Source: Pseudomonas sp. UYIF39 (GTDB lineage Bacteria > Pseudomonadota > Gammaproteobacteria > Pseudomonadales > Pseudomonadaceae). From it: 64,000 nucleotides of DNA. The translations under genes and the position numbers were made by a program. The stretch covers positions 1 through 64,000 of the forward strand of contig NZ_JALBYU010000015.1 of the NCBI RefSeq assembly GCF_029963765.1. Direction: 5' to 3'. Numbering within the stretch: the first letter of the stretch is position 1; each line of letters starts with the position of its first letter. Positions 52,814 through 61,342 of this stretch are shown here, piece by piece. The notes beneath the pieces were generated by a model. The model did not search any database and was not told where the DNA came from. It saw only the letters and a program-made list of their open reading frames with translations.

Positions 52814-52964
52814 GATTTTCTTCCTTGGTTTACGTTCGTGGTTGGATAACGCCACTGGAATAGTAAGTAGGCTAGGAAATCTGAGCTACTGTCAGATCTA
52901 ACAGGTTTTTATAATGTTTTGAAATACCTTGTCGATTTTATGGTTATGAAACCTGGCTAAGTTA

Positions 52965-53597
52965 TTATTTGTCTTTATTAAATGCCGAGGCTGCAATGCC
53001 CCATTGTCCCAACCAGTAACTGAGGATGATGATGTATGGCGCGGCGGCGAATGGTGATACGAAGCGGTTGATGCCGATTACGCTGTCGGAAAACACAAAC
53101 GCCACCGCACCTGCCGCCGCCAGCAGCGCCGAGCGTTTGGGCACGTCAGTGCCGAGTCGAGCCAGTGCACGCCAAAGCATCACACTAATGGCCAAACCAT
53201 AAACAATCACCGGGACCAACAATGGACCCAGTCCGTGGGAAATCAAAATCCCCAGCAGCACCGCGCCAACACCCAGCGCAATCAGCAATGGCAACAACGC
53301 CACCCGCCGGCAATCGCTCAAATAGGCCTTCAGATACGCCAAGTGGGCAATCAAAAACGCCCCAAGCCCGAACACAAACAAATCCACCGGCCATGCCAGC
53401 AACACATCGCCGAGCAGGGAGAAAATCAGTCCAAGGCTGATCCAGCGGCGATATTCGCTGGGCGGTGCGTCATGTAACCAGCCGAGCAAGGCCAAAACCG
53501 GCAATGGTTTGACCAGCAGACCGAGCAACGCAGCGTGCACGCTGACGCCGTAGAGGAACGTCACCGCGCCCATCAGCGCCAGAATCAGCCAGCCCAC
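52965..53597 (-). CDS. Lysoplasmalogenase (YhhN family, 210 aa)
   Basis: Integral membrane hydrolase family (YhhN/TMEM86) with about eight hydrophobic helices and the family segments LIFSLLGDVLLAWP and FVFSDSVIGINRF, which hold conserved Asp residues. It would cleave the vinyl ether of lysoplasmalogens in eukaryotes; the bacterial substrate is uncertain. The start is GTG 53597, two bases after the stop of the upstream gene, so they are cotranscribed. Confidence 0.85.
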   Translation of the reverse strand: MGWLILALMGAVTFLYGVSVHAALLGLLVKPLPVLALLGWLHDAPPSEYRRWISLGLIFSLLGDVLLAWPVDLFVFGLGAFLIAHLAYLKAYLSDCRRVALLPLLIALGVGAVLLGILISHGLGPLLVPVIVYGLAISVMLWRALARLGTDVPKRSALLAAAGAVAFVFSDSVIGINRFVSPFAAAPYIIILSYWLGQWGIAASAFNKDK

Positions 53598-53599
53598 GA

Positions 53600-53992
53600 T
53601 CAGTTAACCGAGATTGCGCAGTCGAAGGTTTCCACTGCCGGTACTTCCGGTGCCCAGGGTTGTGAGTAGGTCAGGCGCAAACGGCCCGTGCCAGCGGCGA
53701 AGGACTGGAAGCGCCAGGTCGAGAGGCCGGCGCTGCCAACGATCCCCGCGTCTTGCGGGTTGCTGTAGACCTCGGGGCTGAGTGCGCGCAATACGCCACC
53801 GGCCGAATCCTGGATCGCCCAGCGGTAACCCGTGGTCGGGTTGCTTGGCAGGGTCAGGATCAGGTTTTGCCCGCTGTGCAGTTTTACCGGGCATTCGCTT
53901 TGTTTTTCCACGGTCACGTTCTGTTTCGGTTGCGTGGCGCACGCGGCCAGCAAGGAGAGGGCGAGGGGGACAAACAGGCGGGTGGGGGACAT
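53600..53992 (-). CDS. Chagasin-type (I42) protease-inhibitor lipoprotein (130 aa)
   Basis: The signal peptide ends in LLAACAT (lipobox Cys about residue 18), so it is a lipoprotein. NPTTGYRW (about residue 56) and the later GTGRLRLTYSQPW region are the chagasin-fold inhibitor loops that block papain-like cysteine proteases. Start chosen at ATG 53992. It precedes the lysoplasmalogenase by 2 bases. The target protease is not known. Confidence 0.82.
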   Translation of the reverse strand: MSPTRLFVPLALSLLAACATQPKQNVTVEKQSECPVKLHSGQNLILTLPSNPTTGYRWAIQDSAGGVLRALSPEVYSNPQDAGIVGSAGLSTWRFQSFAAGTGRLRLTYSQPWAPEVPAVETFDCAISVN

Positions 53993-54106
53993 AAGGTCAG
54001 TGGCTCCGGCATTCACGACGAACGGCGAGCATAACTGAAGATGAGACAAAGTGTGACGGCAACGCCTGAGGTGGCCGAGAGTTGAGCGTCGTCAGTGCCG
54101 ACGTCT

Positions 54107-54170
54107 TCGCGAGCAAGCTCGCTCCCACAGGGGACAGTGATAAACCTGTGGGAGCGAGCTTGCTCGCGAT
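54107..54170. repeat. REP pair (GCGAGCAAGCTCGC type)
   Basis: TCGCGAGCAAGCTCGCTCCCACAG at 54107-54130 and its exact inverse at 54146-54169 with a 15-base loop. It lies between two genes of opposite reach, the I42 gene start and the Lon-family gene stop. Confidence 0.85.
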
Positions 54171-54197
54171 GACGGTGGTGCAGGCGCTACATGACTA

Positions 54198-56615
54198 TCA
54201 GAACAATATCTTCGCCACATCCGCAAACCGCTTGGCAAAGTGCACGGTAATCCCTTCCTTCAGATAATCCGGCAATTCTTCAAAGCTACCGCGATTAGGC
54301 TCCGGCAGAATCAATTCAAAAATCTTCTGCCGCCGCGCGGCAATCACTTTCTCGCGTACCCCGCCAATCGGCAGTACATGCCCGGTCAGCGTCAGTTCGC
54401 CGGTCATGGCGATGCCTTTTTTCGGTGCCTGGTTTCGGGCGAGCGAGAGCAGGGCGCTGGCCATGGTCACGCCGGCACTCGGGCCGTCTTTTGGGGTGGC
54501 GCCTTCCGGGACGTGCAAGTGAACGAAAGCTTCGTCGAAGAACTTCGGATCACCGCCGAACGACTTCAGATTGGAGCTGACGTAGCTGTAGGCGATTTCC
54601 GCCGACTCCTTCATCACATCGCCCAATTGCCCGGTGAGTTTGAAGCCACGATTCAGGGTGTGAATGCGCGTGGCTTCGATCGGCAAGGTCGCGCCGCCCA
54701 TGCTGGTCCAGGCCAGCCCGGTGATGACCCCGGTACCGGACAGCACTTGCTCGTTACGGAACACCGGATGGCCGAGTGAGGACTCGAGGTCTTTCGGGCC
54801 GAGCTTGATCACCGCTTTCGGCTCGTCGATCAGTTTCACAACGGCTTTGCGCACCAGTTTGCCCAGTTGTTTTTCCAACTGCCGCACCCCCGCTTCACGG
54901 GCGTAACCGTCGATCAACGCTTTGAGGGCGCTGTCGCTGATGCTCAGGCTGCCTTTGGACACGCCGGCCTTTTCCAGTTGCTTGGGCCACAGGTGACGTT
55001 TGGCGATGGCGATTTTTTCTTCGGTGATGTAACCCGACAGGCGAATCACTTCCATCCGGTCCAGCAACGGGCCGGGGATCGAGTCCAGGGTGTTGGCGGT
55101 GCAGATGAACAGCACTTTCGACAGGTCCAGACGCAAGTCCAGGTAGTGGTCGAGGAATTCGACGTTCTGTTCCGGGTCGAGGGTTTCCAGCAGTGCCGAG
55201 GCCGGGTCGCCCTGGTAGCTTTGGCCCATCTTGTCGATCTCGTCGAGCATGATCACCGGGTTCATCACTTCGACATCTTTCAACGCATGGACGAGTTTGC
55301 CCGGTTGCGCGCCGATGTAGGTGCGGCGGTGGCCCTTGATCTCGGCTTCGTCGCGCATGCCACCGAGGCTGAAGCGGTAGAACGGCCGACCGAGGGATTC
55401 GGCGATGGATTTACCGACACTGGTTTTACCTACGCCCGGCGGGCCGACCAGCAGCACGATGGAGCCGCTGATCTCGCCTTTGTAGGCCCCGACGGCGAGG
55501 AACTCGAGGATGCGGTCCTTGATGTCGTCGAGGCCGGCATGGTGTTTGTCCAACACCTTGCGTGCGTGCTTGAGGTCTAGTTTGTCCTCGCCGTACACGC
55601 CCCACGGCACCGAAGTCGCCCAGTCGAGGTAGTTGCGGGTGACCGCGTATTCCGGCGAACCGGTTTCGAGGATCGACAGCTTGTTCATTTCCTCTTCGAT
55701 GCGTTTTTGCGCCTGAGCGGGCAGAACCTTGCCAGTCAGCCGTTGCTCGAACTGCTCGATGTCAGCGCTGCGGTCGTCCTTGGTCAGCCCCAGCTCTTGC
55801 TGGATGACCTTGAGTTGTTCCTTGAGGAAGAACTCGCGCTGATGTTCGCCGATCTTGCGGTTGACTTCGGCAGAAATCTCTTTTTGCAGGCGCGCGACTT
55901 CGACTTCCTTGCGCAGCATCGGCAGGACTTTTTCCATACGTTTGAGCATGGGTACGCAGTCGAGCACTTCTTGCAGCTCGCTGCCGGTGGCCGAGGTCAG
56001 GGCGGCGGCGAAGTCGGTCAGCGGCGACGGATCGTTGGGACTGAAGCGATTGAGGTAGTTCTTCAGCTCTTCGCTGTATAGCGGGTTGAGCGGCAGCAGT
56101 TCCTTGATCGCGTTGATCAGCGCCATGCCGTAAGCCTTGACCTCGTCGGTCGGCTCGGTGGGCTGGTGCGGGTATTCGACTTCCACCAGGTACGGCGGGC
56201 GATGGTGCTTGAGCCAGGTTTTAATCCGCACGCGGGTCAGGCCTTGGGCGACGAATTGCAACTTGCCGTTTTCGCGACTGGCGTGGTGCACCTTGACCAG
56301 GGTGCCATAGAGCGGCAGGGTCGAGGTGTCCAAATGGCGCGGATCTTCCTGGGGCGTGTCCATGTAGAACAGGGCCAGGGAGTGGTGATCGGATTTGCTC
56401 ACAAGATCCAGCGTTTCAGCCCACGGTTCTTCATTGACGATGACCGGCAGCACTTGGGCCGGGAAGAACGGGCGGTTGTGGATCGGGATGATGTAGACCT
56501 TGTCTGGCAGGTTCTGGCCTGGCAGGGCGAGGCCTTTGCCGGTGGAGTGGTGTTCGGCGTTCTCTGGGTCGGCGTATTCGCTCGGGTCTTCCGGGAATTC
56601 TTGCTGGTCGCTCAT
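54198..56615 (-). CDS. Lon-family ATP-dependent protease (AsrA-like, 805 aa)
   Basis: The N-terminal LON substrate domain (residues about 40-240), AAA+ module with Walker A LLVGPPGVGKTSVGKS (about residue 397) and the serine-lysine dyad in KDGPSAGVTMAS (about 713) and GVREKVIAARR (about 755). The length and N-terminus (MSDQQEF) fit the second Lon of pseudomonads, known as AsrA in P. aeruginosa, and not the main Lon of 798-ish with different ends. That subtype call is from memory. It stands alone. AsrA is heat/stress-related. Confidence 0.85.
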   Translation of the reverse strand: MSDQQEFPEDPSEYADPENAEHHSTGKGLALPGQNLPDKVYIIPIHNRPFFPAQVLPVIVNEEPWAETLDLVSKSDHHSLALFYMDTPQEDPRHLDTSTLPLYGTLVKVHHASRENGKLQFVAQGLTRVRIKTWLKHHRPPYLVEVEYPHQPTEPTDEVKAYGMALINAIKELLPLNPLYSEELKNYLNRFSPNDPSPLTDFAAALTSATGSELQEVLDCVPMLKRMEKVLPMLRKEVEVARLQKEISAEVNRKIGEHQREFFLKEQLKVIQQELGLTKDDRSADIEQFEQRLTGKVLPAQAQKRIEEEMNKLSILETGSPEYAVTRNYLDWATSVPWGVYGEDKLDLKHARKVLDKHHAGLDDIKDRILEFLAVGAYKGEISGSIVLLVGPPGVGKTSVGKSIAESLGRPFYRFSLGGMRDEAEIKGHRRTYIGAQPGKLVHALKDVEVMNPVIMLDEIDKMGQSYQGDPASALLETLDPEQNVEFLDHYLDLRLDLSKVLFICTANTLDSIPGPLLDRMEVIRLSGYITEEKIAIAKRHLWPKQLEKAGVSKGSLSISDSALKALIDGYAREAGVRQLEKQLGKLVRKAVVKLIDEPKAVIKLGPKDLESSLGHPVFRNEQVLSGTGVITGLAWTSMGGATLPIEATRIHTLNRGFKLTGQLGDVMKESAEIAYSYVSSNLKSFGGDPKFFDEAFVHLHVPEGATPKDGPSAGVTMASALLSLARNQAPKKGIAMTGELTLTGHVLPIGGVREKVIAARRQKIFELILPEPNRGSFEELPDYLKEGITVHFAKRFADVAKILF

Positions 56616-56950
56616 GGGGCACCTGCGCAATTGGATATGGGTGTTAGATGGGGCAGGTGGGGGGTGGTTTCAATGGCAGGGGATATTTCCGGGTGTGTGT
56701 TCAGGTTTTTGACAGCGTCGTGCCGTCGAAGGCCGGACGCTGTCCTCTTCAGCTTTCGGATTTATGGTCGATAGCCTGTACAGAAGCTGATCAGCTGCAT
56801 AGGTTTTAATCGGACGAGCGGTGATCTGTCCTGTAGCATTCAACGATGGCACTTGGCCTTATTTCAGGCGTGATTCGATTCGTGTAGCTCATCAGTACGA
56901 CCCTACGCCAAGGCAGGCCATTTCGACTCCCTGACGTTTTTGGAATCATC
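56616..56950. other. Divergent spacer between Lon-family gene and the cupredoxin cluster
   Basis: About 335 bases hold both promoters. A 60-codon frame on the minus strand (56670-56852) is not convincing. I found no clear -35/-10 pair and no REP unit. Confidence 0.4.
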
Positions 56951-57628
56951 ATGGTCCGTTTGATTTCTGCTTTATTCATAGCCGCAGCGCTCTGCCTCAA
57001 TGGTTTGGCCAATGCCGCGCCGCTGAAAATCCAGATGCACGATCAAAATGGCAAATCCCTGGCCGATGCGGTCGTCACCCTGAAAGGCCCGGTCGGTCTG
57101 CCGGTGGGCGCGCTCAAGGCCGACATGGACCAGCGCAGCCAGCAATTCGCGCCCCACGTGTTGGCGGTGCACACCGGCACGCCGATCAAATTTCCCAACA
57201 GTGACAACATCCGCCATCAGGTCTATTCGTTTTCGCCGGCCAAGCGCTTTGAACTGCGGCTGTACGAAGGCACGCCGTCCGACCCGGTGCTGTTCGACAA
57301 ACCTGGCGTGGTGGTGCTCGGCTGCAACATTCACGACTGGATGCTCGGCTACGTCTACGTCACCGATGACCCGCGTTTTGGCGTGACCGACGCCCAAGGC
57401 CAATTGACCCTCGACGCGCCGGCCGGGGTTTATCACGCCACCCTCTGGCACCCGCAGGCCTCGGGGATGCAACCGGTCGACGGCGGCGAAGTAAAAATCG
57501 CTGCGGCCGGCCTCACGCAGGCCTTCACCCTGATCATCGAGGTCCAGGCCAAGCAAACCCCGACCGTGCCGGCACCGAGTGCCTTTGGCGATGCCTTTAA
57601 GCGAGCCGCCCATGAAACTACGCAGTAG
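56951..57628 (+). CDS. Periplasmic cupredoxin-like protein, methylamine-utilisation type (225 aa)
   Basis: Signal peptide at residues 1-22 (ALFIAAALCLNGLANAA). Plastocyanin-like fold with plausible type-1 copper ligands His89 (NIRHQVYSF) and Cys125, His128, Met131 (GCNIHDWM). The C-terminal domain looks like a carboxypeptidase-regulatory beta-sandwich. Databases often name such proteins methylamine utilisation, but no methylamine dehydrogenase is here. It overlaps the next gene's start and opens a four-gene run with an EAL protein, an outer-membrane protein and a haemoglobin. Probably an electron carrier or redox input. Confidence 0.8.
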   Translation: MVRLISALFIAAALCLNGLANAAPLKIQMHDQNGKSLADAVVTLKGPVGLPVGALKADMDQRSQQFAPHVLAVHTGTPIKFPNSDNIRHQVYSFSPAKRFELRLYEGTPSDPVLFDKPGVVVLGCNIHDWMLGYVYVTDDPRFGVTDAQGQLTLDAPAGVYHATLWHPQASGMQPVDGGEVKIAAAGLTQAFTLIIEVQAKQTPTVPAPSAFGDAFKRAAHETTQ

Positions 57629-59969
57629 CTTTCAGGCGCGGGTCGCCTGTGTCCTGATTCTGCTGTTGCTGGTGGTGGTCGGCGCGCTGTACTTCAGCGT
57701 GAAGGCGGCGACCAACTCGGCGGTGCGCGGCCAGGCCAGTGCGCAATTGGAAGTCGGCACACGGGTATTCGAACGGTTACTGGAAGTGCGGGGCCGACGG
57801 CTGGCCGACGGCGCGCAGTTGCTCGCGGCGGATTTCGGTTTTCGCGAAGCGGTGGCCAGCGGCGACGCGGCGACCATGGCCTCGGTGCTGCTCAACCATG
57901 GCAAACGCATCAATGCCAGCGACATGATTTTGCTGGGCATGGACGGCAAGGTCCTGGCCAGCACTCTCGATGACGTCGTCGAAGGTACGCCGTTCCGCTA
58001 CGACCAAGCCTTGCGAGAAGCCCGACGCACGCAACAGACCATGGTGATCGTGCCGTTGCAGGGCAAGCCGCATTTGTTGGTGGAAGCCATGGTGCTGGCG
58101 CCGCTGCCGATCGCTCGGGTGGTCATGGGGTTCAGCATGGACGCAAGTTGGGCGGCTGAATTGCAGTCGCTGACCAACCTTGAAGTGTCGTTCCTCACCG
58201 TCGATCGCCAGCACGTCGGCGAGTTGGTCAGCACCCAGCCCAGTGCCATGAACGACAGCCTCATGCGTTTGATGCTCGGCAGTCGGCAGGGCAGCCAGTT
58301 GCAGTTGAGTGAGCTTCACGATCAGAATTTCCTCGGCCAGTCGTTGATGCTGGCGAGTGCTCCGCAAGGCAGCGATAACCAAGTGATCGCGCTGTTGCAA
58401 AGTCCCCTGGATGCAGCGATGCAAGCCTTCGCGCCGCTGGATGAAAAGATCCTCGGCATTGCCTTGGTGGCGTTGCTCGGCTCGCTGGCCGGCGCCTTGT
58501 TACTGGCCCGTGGTGTGTCGCAACCGGTGCGCGCGCTGGCCGAGGCCGCCGAGCGGATTGGTCAGGGCGATTACCAGACGCCGGTCAGCCTCAAGCGCAG
58601 CGATGAACTGGGCCTGCTCGCCACGGCGTTCAATTCCATGCAAAGCGGCATCGCCGAGCGTGAACTGCAACTGGCCCACAACGCTTTGCACGACCCACTC
58701 ACCGGCCTGCCCAATCGCGCGCTGGCGATGGAACGCCTGGGCAGTGCGATCTCCGCACAACGACCGATGGCGCTGGTGTACATGGGCATCGATAACCTGC
58801 GGACGATCAATGAAACCGCTGGCCCTGAGTCGGTCGATCAACTACTGCGCCAGACCGGCGAGCGCCTGCAAGTCGCGCTGCGCCCCGGCGATACCGTGGC
58901 GCATTTGATTGCCGATGAATTCCTGTTGTTACTCGATGGCATGGACAGTGACGCAGCTGTGGCGGTGGCCGATGAGCTTCAACAATTGTTGCTCAAGCCC
59001 CAACGCATCAACGGCCATGACCTGATGCTTGAGTGTCGTATGGGCATCGCGGCCTATCTCGTGGATGGCTTGAGCGCGCACACCTTGCTGGAGCGCGCCG
59101 CGATTGCGATGAAAGACGCGGCACAATTGCCCGGTCGCCTGCAAATCTACGAACAGGGCCGTGACCTCGTACATCGCCGCCAGATCACCCTGATCCGTGA
59201 CTTGCGCCACGCCGCAAGCAATGGCGAATTCCTGCTGCATTACCAGCCCAAACTCGACATCAGCAAAGGCCATGTACGCCAGGCCGAAGCCTTGCTGCGC
59301 TGGCAGCATCCGCAATTTGGCATGGTCTCGCCGGCAGAATTCATTCCCTTGGCCGAGCGCACCGGCAGCATTCAAACGTTGACTAATTGGGTGATCGGCG
59401 AAGGCATGCGCCAGCTCTCGGAATGGAATCGCCGGGGCCTGCGTTTGCAGCTGTCGCTGAACATTTCTGCCGAGGACTTGCTCAGTGATGACCTGGCCGA
59501 GCGGGTCTCGGCGCTGTTGCGGGATTATCGCTTGCCGGCTGAACAATTGATTTTCGAAATCACCGAAAGCGCGGTCATGCGTGAACCGGAGCGAGCCCTG
59601 AAAGTGCTGCATCGGTTGCGTGATTGCGGCATCAGTTTGTCGGTGGATGACTTCGGCACCGGTTACTCATCGCTGGCTCACCTCAAGCGTTTGCCGGTGC
59701 AAGAGTTGAAGATCGATCAGTCCTTCGTTCGCGATCTGGATGAAACCAGCGAGGACGCGGTGATCGTTCGTTCGACCATCGAAATGAGCCATAACCTGGG
59801 ACTCAAAGTGGTGGCCGAGGGCGTTGAATATGCCCACAGCCTGCGTTTGCTCGAACGCTGGCAGTGCGACACGGCGCAGGGTTATCTCATCAGTCGCCCG
59901 CTGAGCGCGGCGGCATTCGAAGCTTGGGTGGCGTTGCCCCTGAGCGCTCAAACTTCCATGGTTCATTGA
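57612..59969 (+). CDS. Membrane c-di-GMP phosphodiesterase with degenerate GGDEF (785 aa)
   Basis: Two membrane helices (about residues 9-30 and 276-298) enclose a periplasmic sensor of about 245 residues; a HAMP linker follows (about 299-350). The GGDEF domain retains DPLTGLPNR but its signature reads IADEF (near 430), so it cannot make c-di-GMP. The EAL domain is intact: QAEALLRW (near 557), NISAEDLL, FEITESAVM, SVDDFGTGYSSL and VVAEGVEY. It should therefore degrade c-di-GMP in response to a periplasmic signal. Start ATG 57612 overlaps the upstream gene. Confidence 0.9.
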   Translation: MKLRSSFQARVACVLILLLLVVVGALYFSVKAATNSAVRGQASAQLEVGTRVFERLLEVRGRRLADGAQLLAADFGFREAVASGDAATMASVLLNHGKRINASDMILLGMDGKVLASTLDDVVEGTPFRYDQALREARRTQQTMVIVPLQGKPHLLVEAMVLAPLPIARVVMGFSMDASWAAELQSLTNLEVSFLTVDRQHVGELVSTQPSAMNDSLMRLMLGSRQGSQLQLSELHDQNFLGQSLMLASAPQGSDNQVIALLQSPLDAAMQAFAPLDEKILGIALVALLGSLAGALLLARGVSQPVRALAEAAERIGQGDYQTPVSLKRSDELGLLATAFNSMQSGIAERELQLAHNALHDPLTGLPNRALAMERLGSAISAQRPMALVYMGIDNLRTINETAGPESVDQLLRQTGERLQVALRPGDTVAHLIADEFLLLLDGMDSDAAVAVADELQQLLLKPQRINGHDLMLECRMGIAAYLVDGLSAHTLLERAAIAMKDAAQLPGRLQIYEQGRDLVHRRQITLIRDLRHAASNGEFLLHYQPKLDISKGHVRQAEALLRWQHPQFGMVSPAEFIPLAERTGSIQTLTNWVIGEGMRQLSEWNRRGLRLQLSLNISAEDLLSDDLAERVSALLRDYRLPAEQLIFEITESAVMREPERALKVLHRLRDCGISLSVDDFGTGYSSLAHLKRLPVQELKIDQSFVRDLDETSEDAVIVRSTIEMSHNLGLKVVAEGVEYAHSLRLLERWQCDTAQGYLISRPLSAAAFEAWVALPLSAQTSMVH

Positions 59970-59972
59970 TTC

Positions 59973-60836
59973 ATGACTTCACATTTCTCCCTGTGGCTCG
60001 GCTGTCTCGTCGGCCTGACCCTGCAAACCGCCGTGGCCGATAACGGTCGTCTGATCGCCACCGGCGGCGCCAGCAGCCTCGAAGGTACGGCGGGCGGTGG
60101 CATCACGCCGTGGGCGGTGCTCGCCGGTTATGGCGAAAAGAATGAGTGGGGCGCCACGGCGTTCGCCACCACCGTCAACCTGCCGGACTATCGGCTGGAT
60201 GTGGCGGGTCTCGCGTTGGCCTATGACAACCGCGTTGAATTGTCCTTTGCCCGGCAACGCTTTGATCTCGGGTCGTTGGTGCACAAGCTGAACCTGCCGC
60301 AAGACAGCCTTGGCCAGGACGTGCTCGGGGTGAAGGTTCGGCTGTTTGGCGACGTGATCTACGACGACATGCCGCAGGTTTCGTTGGGACTGGAATACAA
60401 ACATCAGCGTGATTTTTTGATCCCCAGCCTGGTCGGCGCCAAGCGTAACAGCGATACCGAAGGTTATCTGGCTGCCAGTCGTTTGTTCATGGGCGCAGCG
60501 TTTGGCTACAACCTGCTGGTCAATGGCAGCTTGCGTTACAGCCGTTCGAACGAGTTGGGGTTGCTGGGGTTTGGCGGTGATCGTCGCGACACGCGCAGCC
60601 TGTTGAAAGAAGGTTCGGTCGCGGTGCTGTTCAATCCGCGCTGGGCGGTTGGCGTTGAGTATCGAGAGAAACCAGACAACCTCTCGTTCTCCGGGGAAAG
60701 CGATTGGGCTGACCTGTTTGTCGGCTATTTCCCCAACAAGCATGTCTCGGTGGTGTTGGCCTACGCCCGGCTCGGCGAAATCGCCACGCTGGATAACCAG
60801 AACGGCACGTATCTGTCGATCCAGGGGAGTTTCTGA
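59973..60836 (+). CDS. DUF3034-like outer-membrane protein (287 aa)
   Basis: Signal peptide at residues 1-21 (LWLGCLVGLTLQTAVA). The mature part starts ATGGASSLEGTAGGG and then shows alternating hydrophobic strands ending in an aromatic residue (LSIQGSF), typical of a small beta-barrel. Matches what I recall as DUF3034. It may be a porin or anchor for the partner proteins. The TGATG-type overlap with the next gene and three-base gap to the EAL gene show a shared transcript. Confidence 0.8.
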   Translation: MTSHFSLWLGCLVGLTLQTAVADNGRLIATGGASSLEGTAGGGITPWAVLAGYGEKNEWGATAFATTVNLPDYRLDVAGLALAYDNRVELSFARQRFDLGSLVHKLNLPQDSLGQDVLGVKVRLFGDVIYDDMPQVSLGLEYKHQRDFLIPSLVGAKRNSDTEGYLAASRLFMGAAFGYNLLVNGSLRYSRSNELGLLGFGGDRRDTRSLLKEGSVAVLFNPRWAVGVEYREKPDNLSFSGESDWADLFVGYFPNKHVSVVLAYARLGEIATLDNQNGTYLSIQGSF

Positions 60837-61255
60837 TGCGGATTTTCCCTCTGATTCTGGCGCTGCTGTTGAGTGCCTGCGTACAGCAACCGCCCAAGGA
60901 CGACAGCCTCTACCGCGACCTCGGCGAGCGTCCGGGGATCACTCGGATTGTTGAAGGCATGTTGCTGAAAATCGCCAGGGATGAACGCATCGTCGAGCGT
61001 TTTCGCAAGATTGATATCCAGCGCCTGCGGGACAAACTGATCGAACAGTTCTGCGTCGACGCGGGCGGCCCTTGTGTGTACACCGGCGATAGCATGGCCG
61101 AGAGTCACAAGGGTCAGAACGTCAGCCGCAGCGACTTCAATGCACTGGTCGAAGACCTTATCGCCGCGATGGATGAACAGGGCATCAGCGTCCCCGTACA
61201 AAACCGCTTGATCGCCAGACTGGCACCCATGCGCCCGGATGTGATCGAGAAATAA
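60836..61255 (+). CDS. Group 1 truncated haemoglobin, lipoprotein form (139 aa)
   Basis: Truncated-globin core LYRDLGERPGITRIVEGML with proximal His91 in MAESHKGQNVSRSDFNALV. The unusual part is the N-terminus, LILALLLSAC, a lipobox with Cys15, so it should be exported and lipid-anchored rather than cytoplasmic. Two further Cys (73 and 80) could form a disulfide. Binds O2 or NO in its family. It ends the run 56951-61255, followed by a terminator. Role as a gas sensor or detoxifier for the EAL protein is inferred. Confidence 0.85.
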   Translation: MRIFPLILALLLSACVQQPPKDDSLYRDLGERPGITRIVEGMLLKIARDERIVERFRKIDIQRLRDKLIEQFCVDAGGPCVYTGDSMAESHKGQNVSRSDFNALVEDLIAAMDEQGISVPVQNRLIARLAPMRPDVIEK

Positions 61256-61287
61256 CACCGTCCGATTGCGTTTATGCCCGCTGCGTA

Positions 61288-61325
61288 CAAAAAAAGGCGA
61301 CCCCCTCACAGGAGTCGCCTTTCCT
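61288..61325. terminator. Terminator after the haemoglobin gene
   Basis: AAAGGCGAC and GTCGCCTTT enclose a 12-base loop; A-run upstream and T-rich downstream make it usable for both convergent genes. Confidence 0.75.
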
Positions 61326-61342
61326 TTAACCGCTTCTAAAAC

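Noticed and set aside
56670..56852. 60-codon frame in the spacer after the Lon-family gene
   Set aside because: No start context and no recognisable features.
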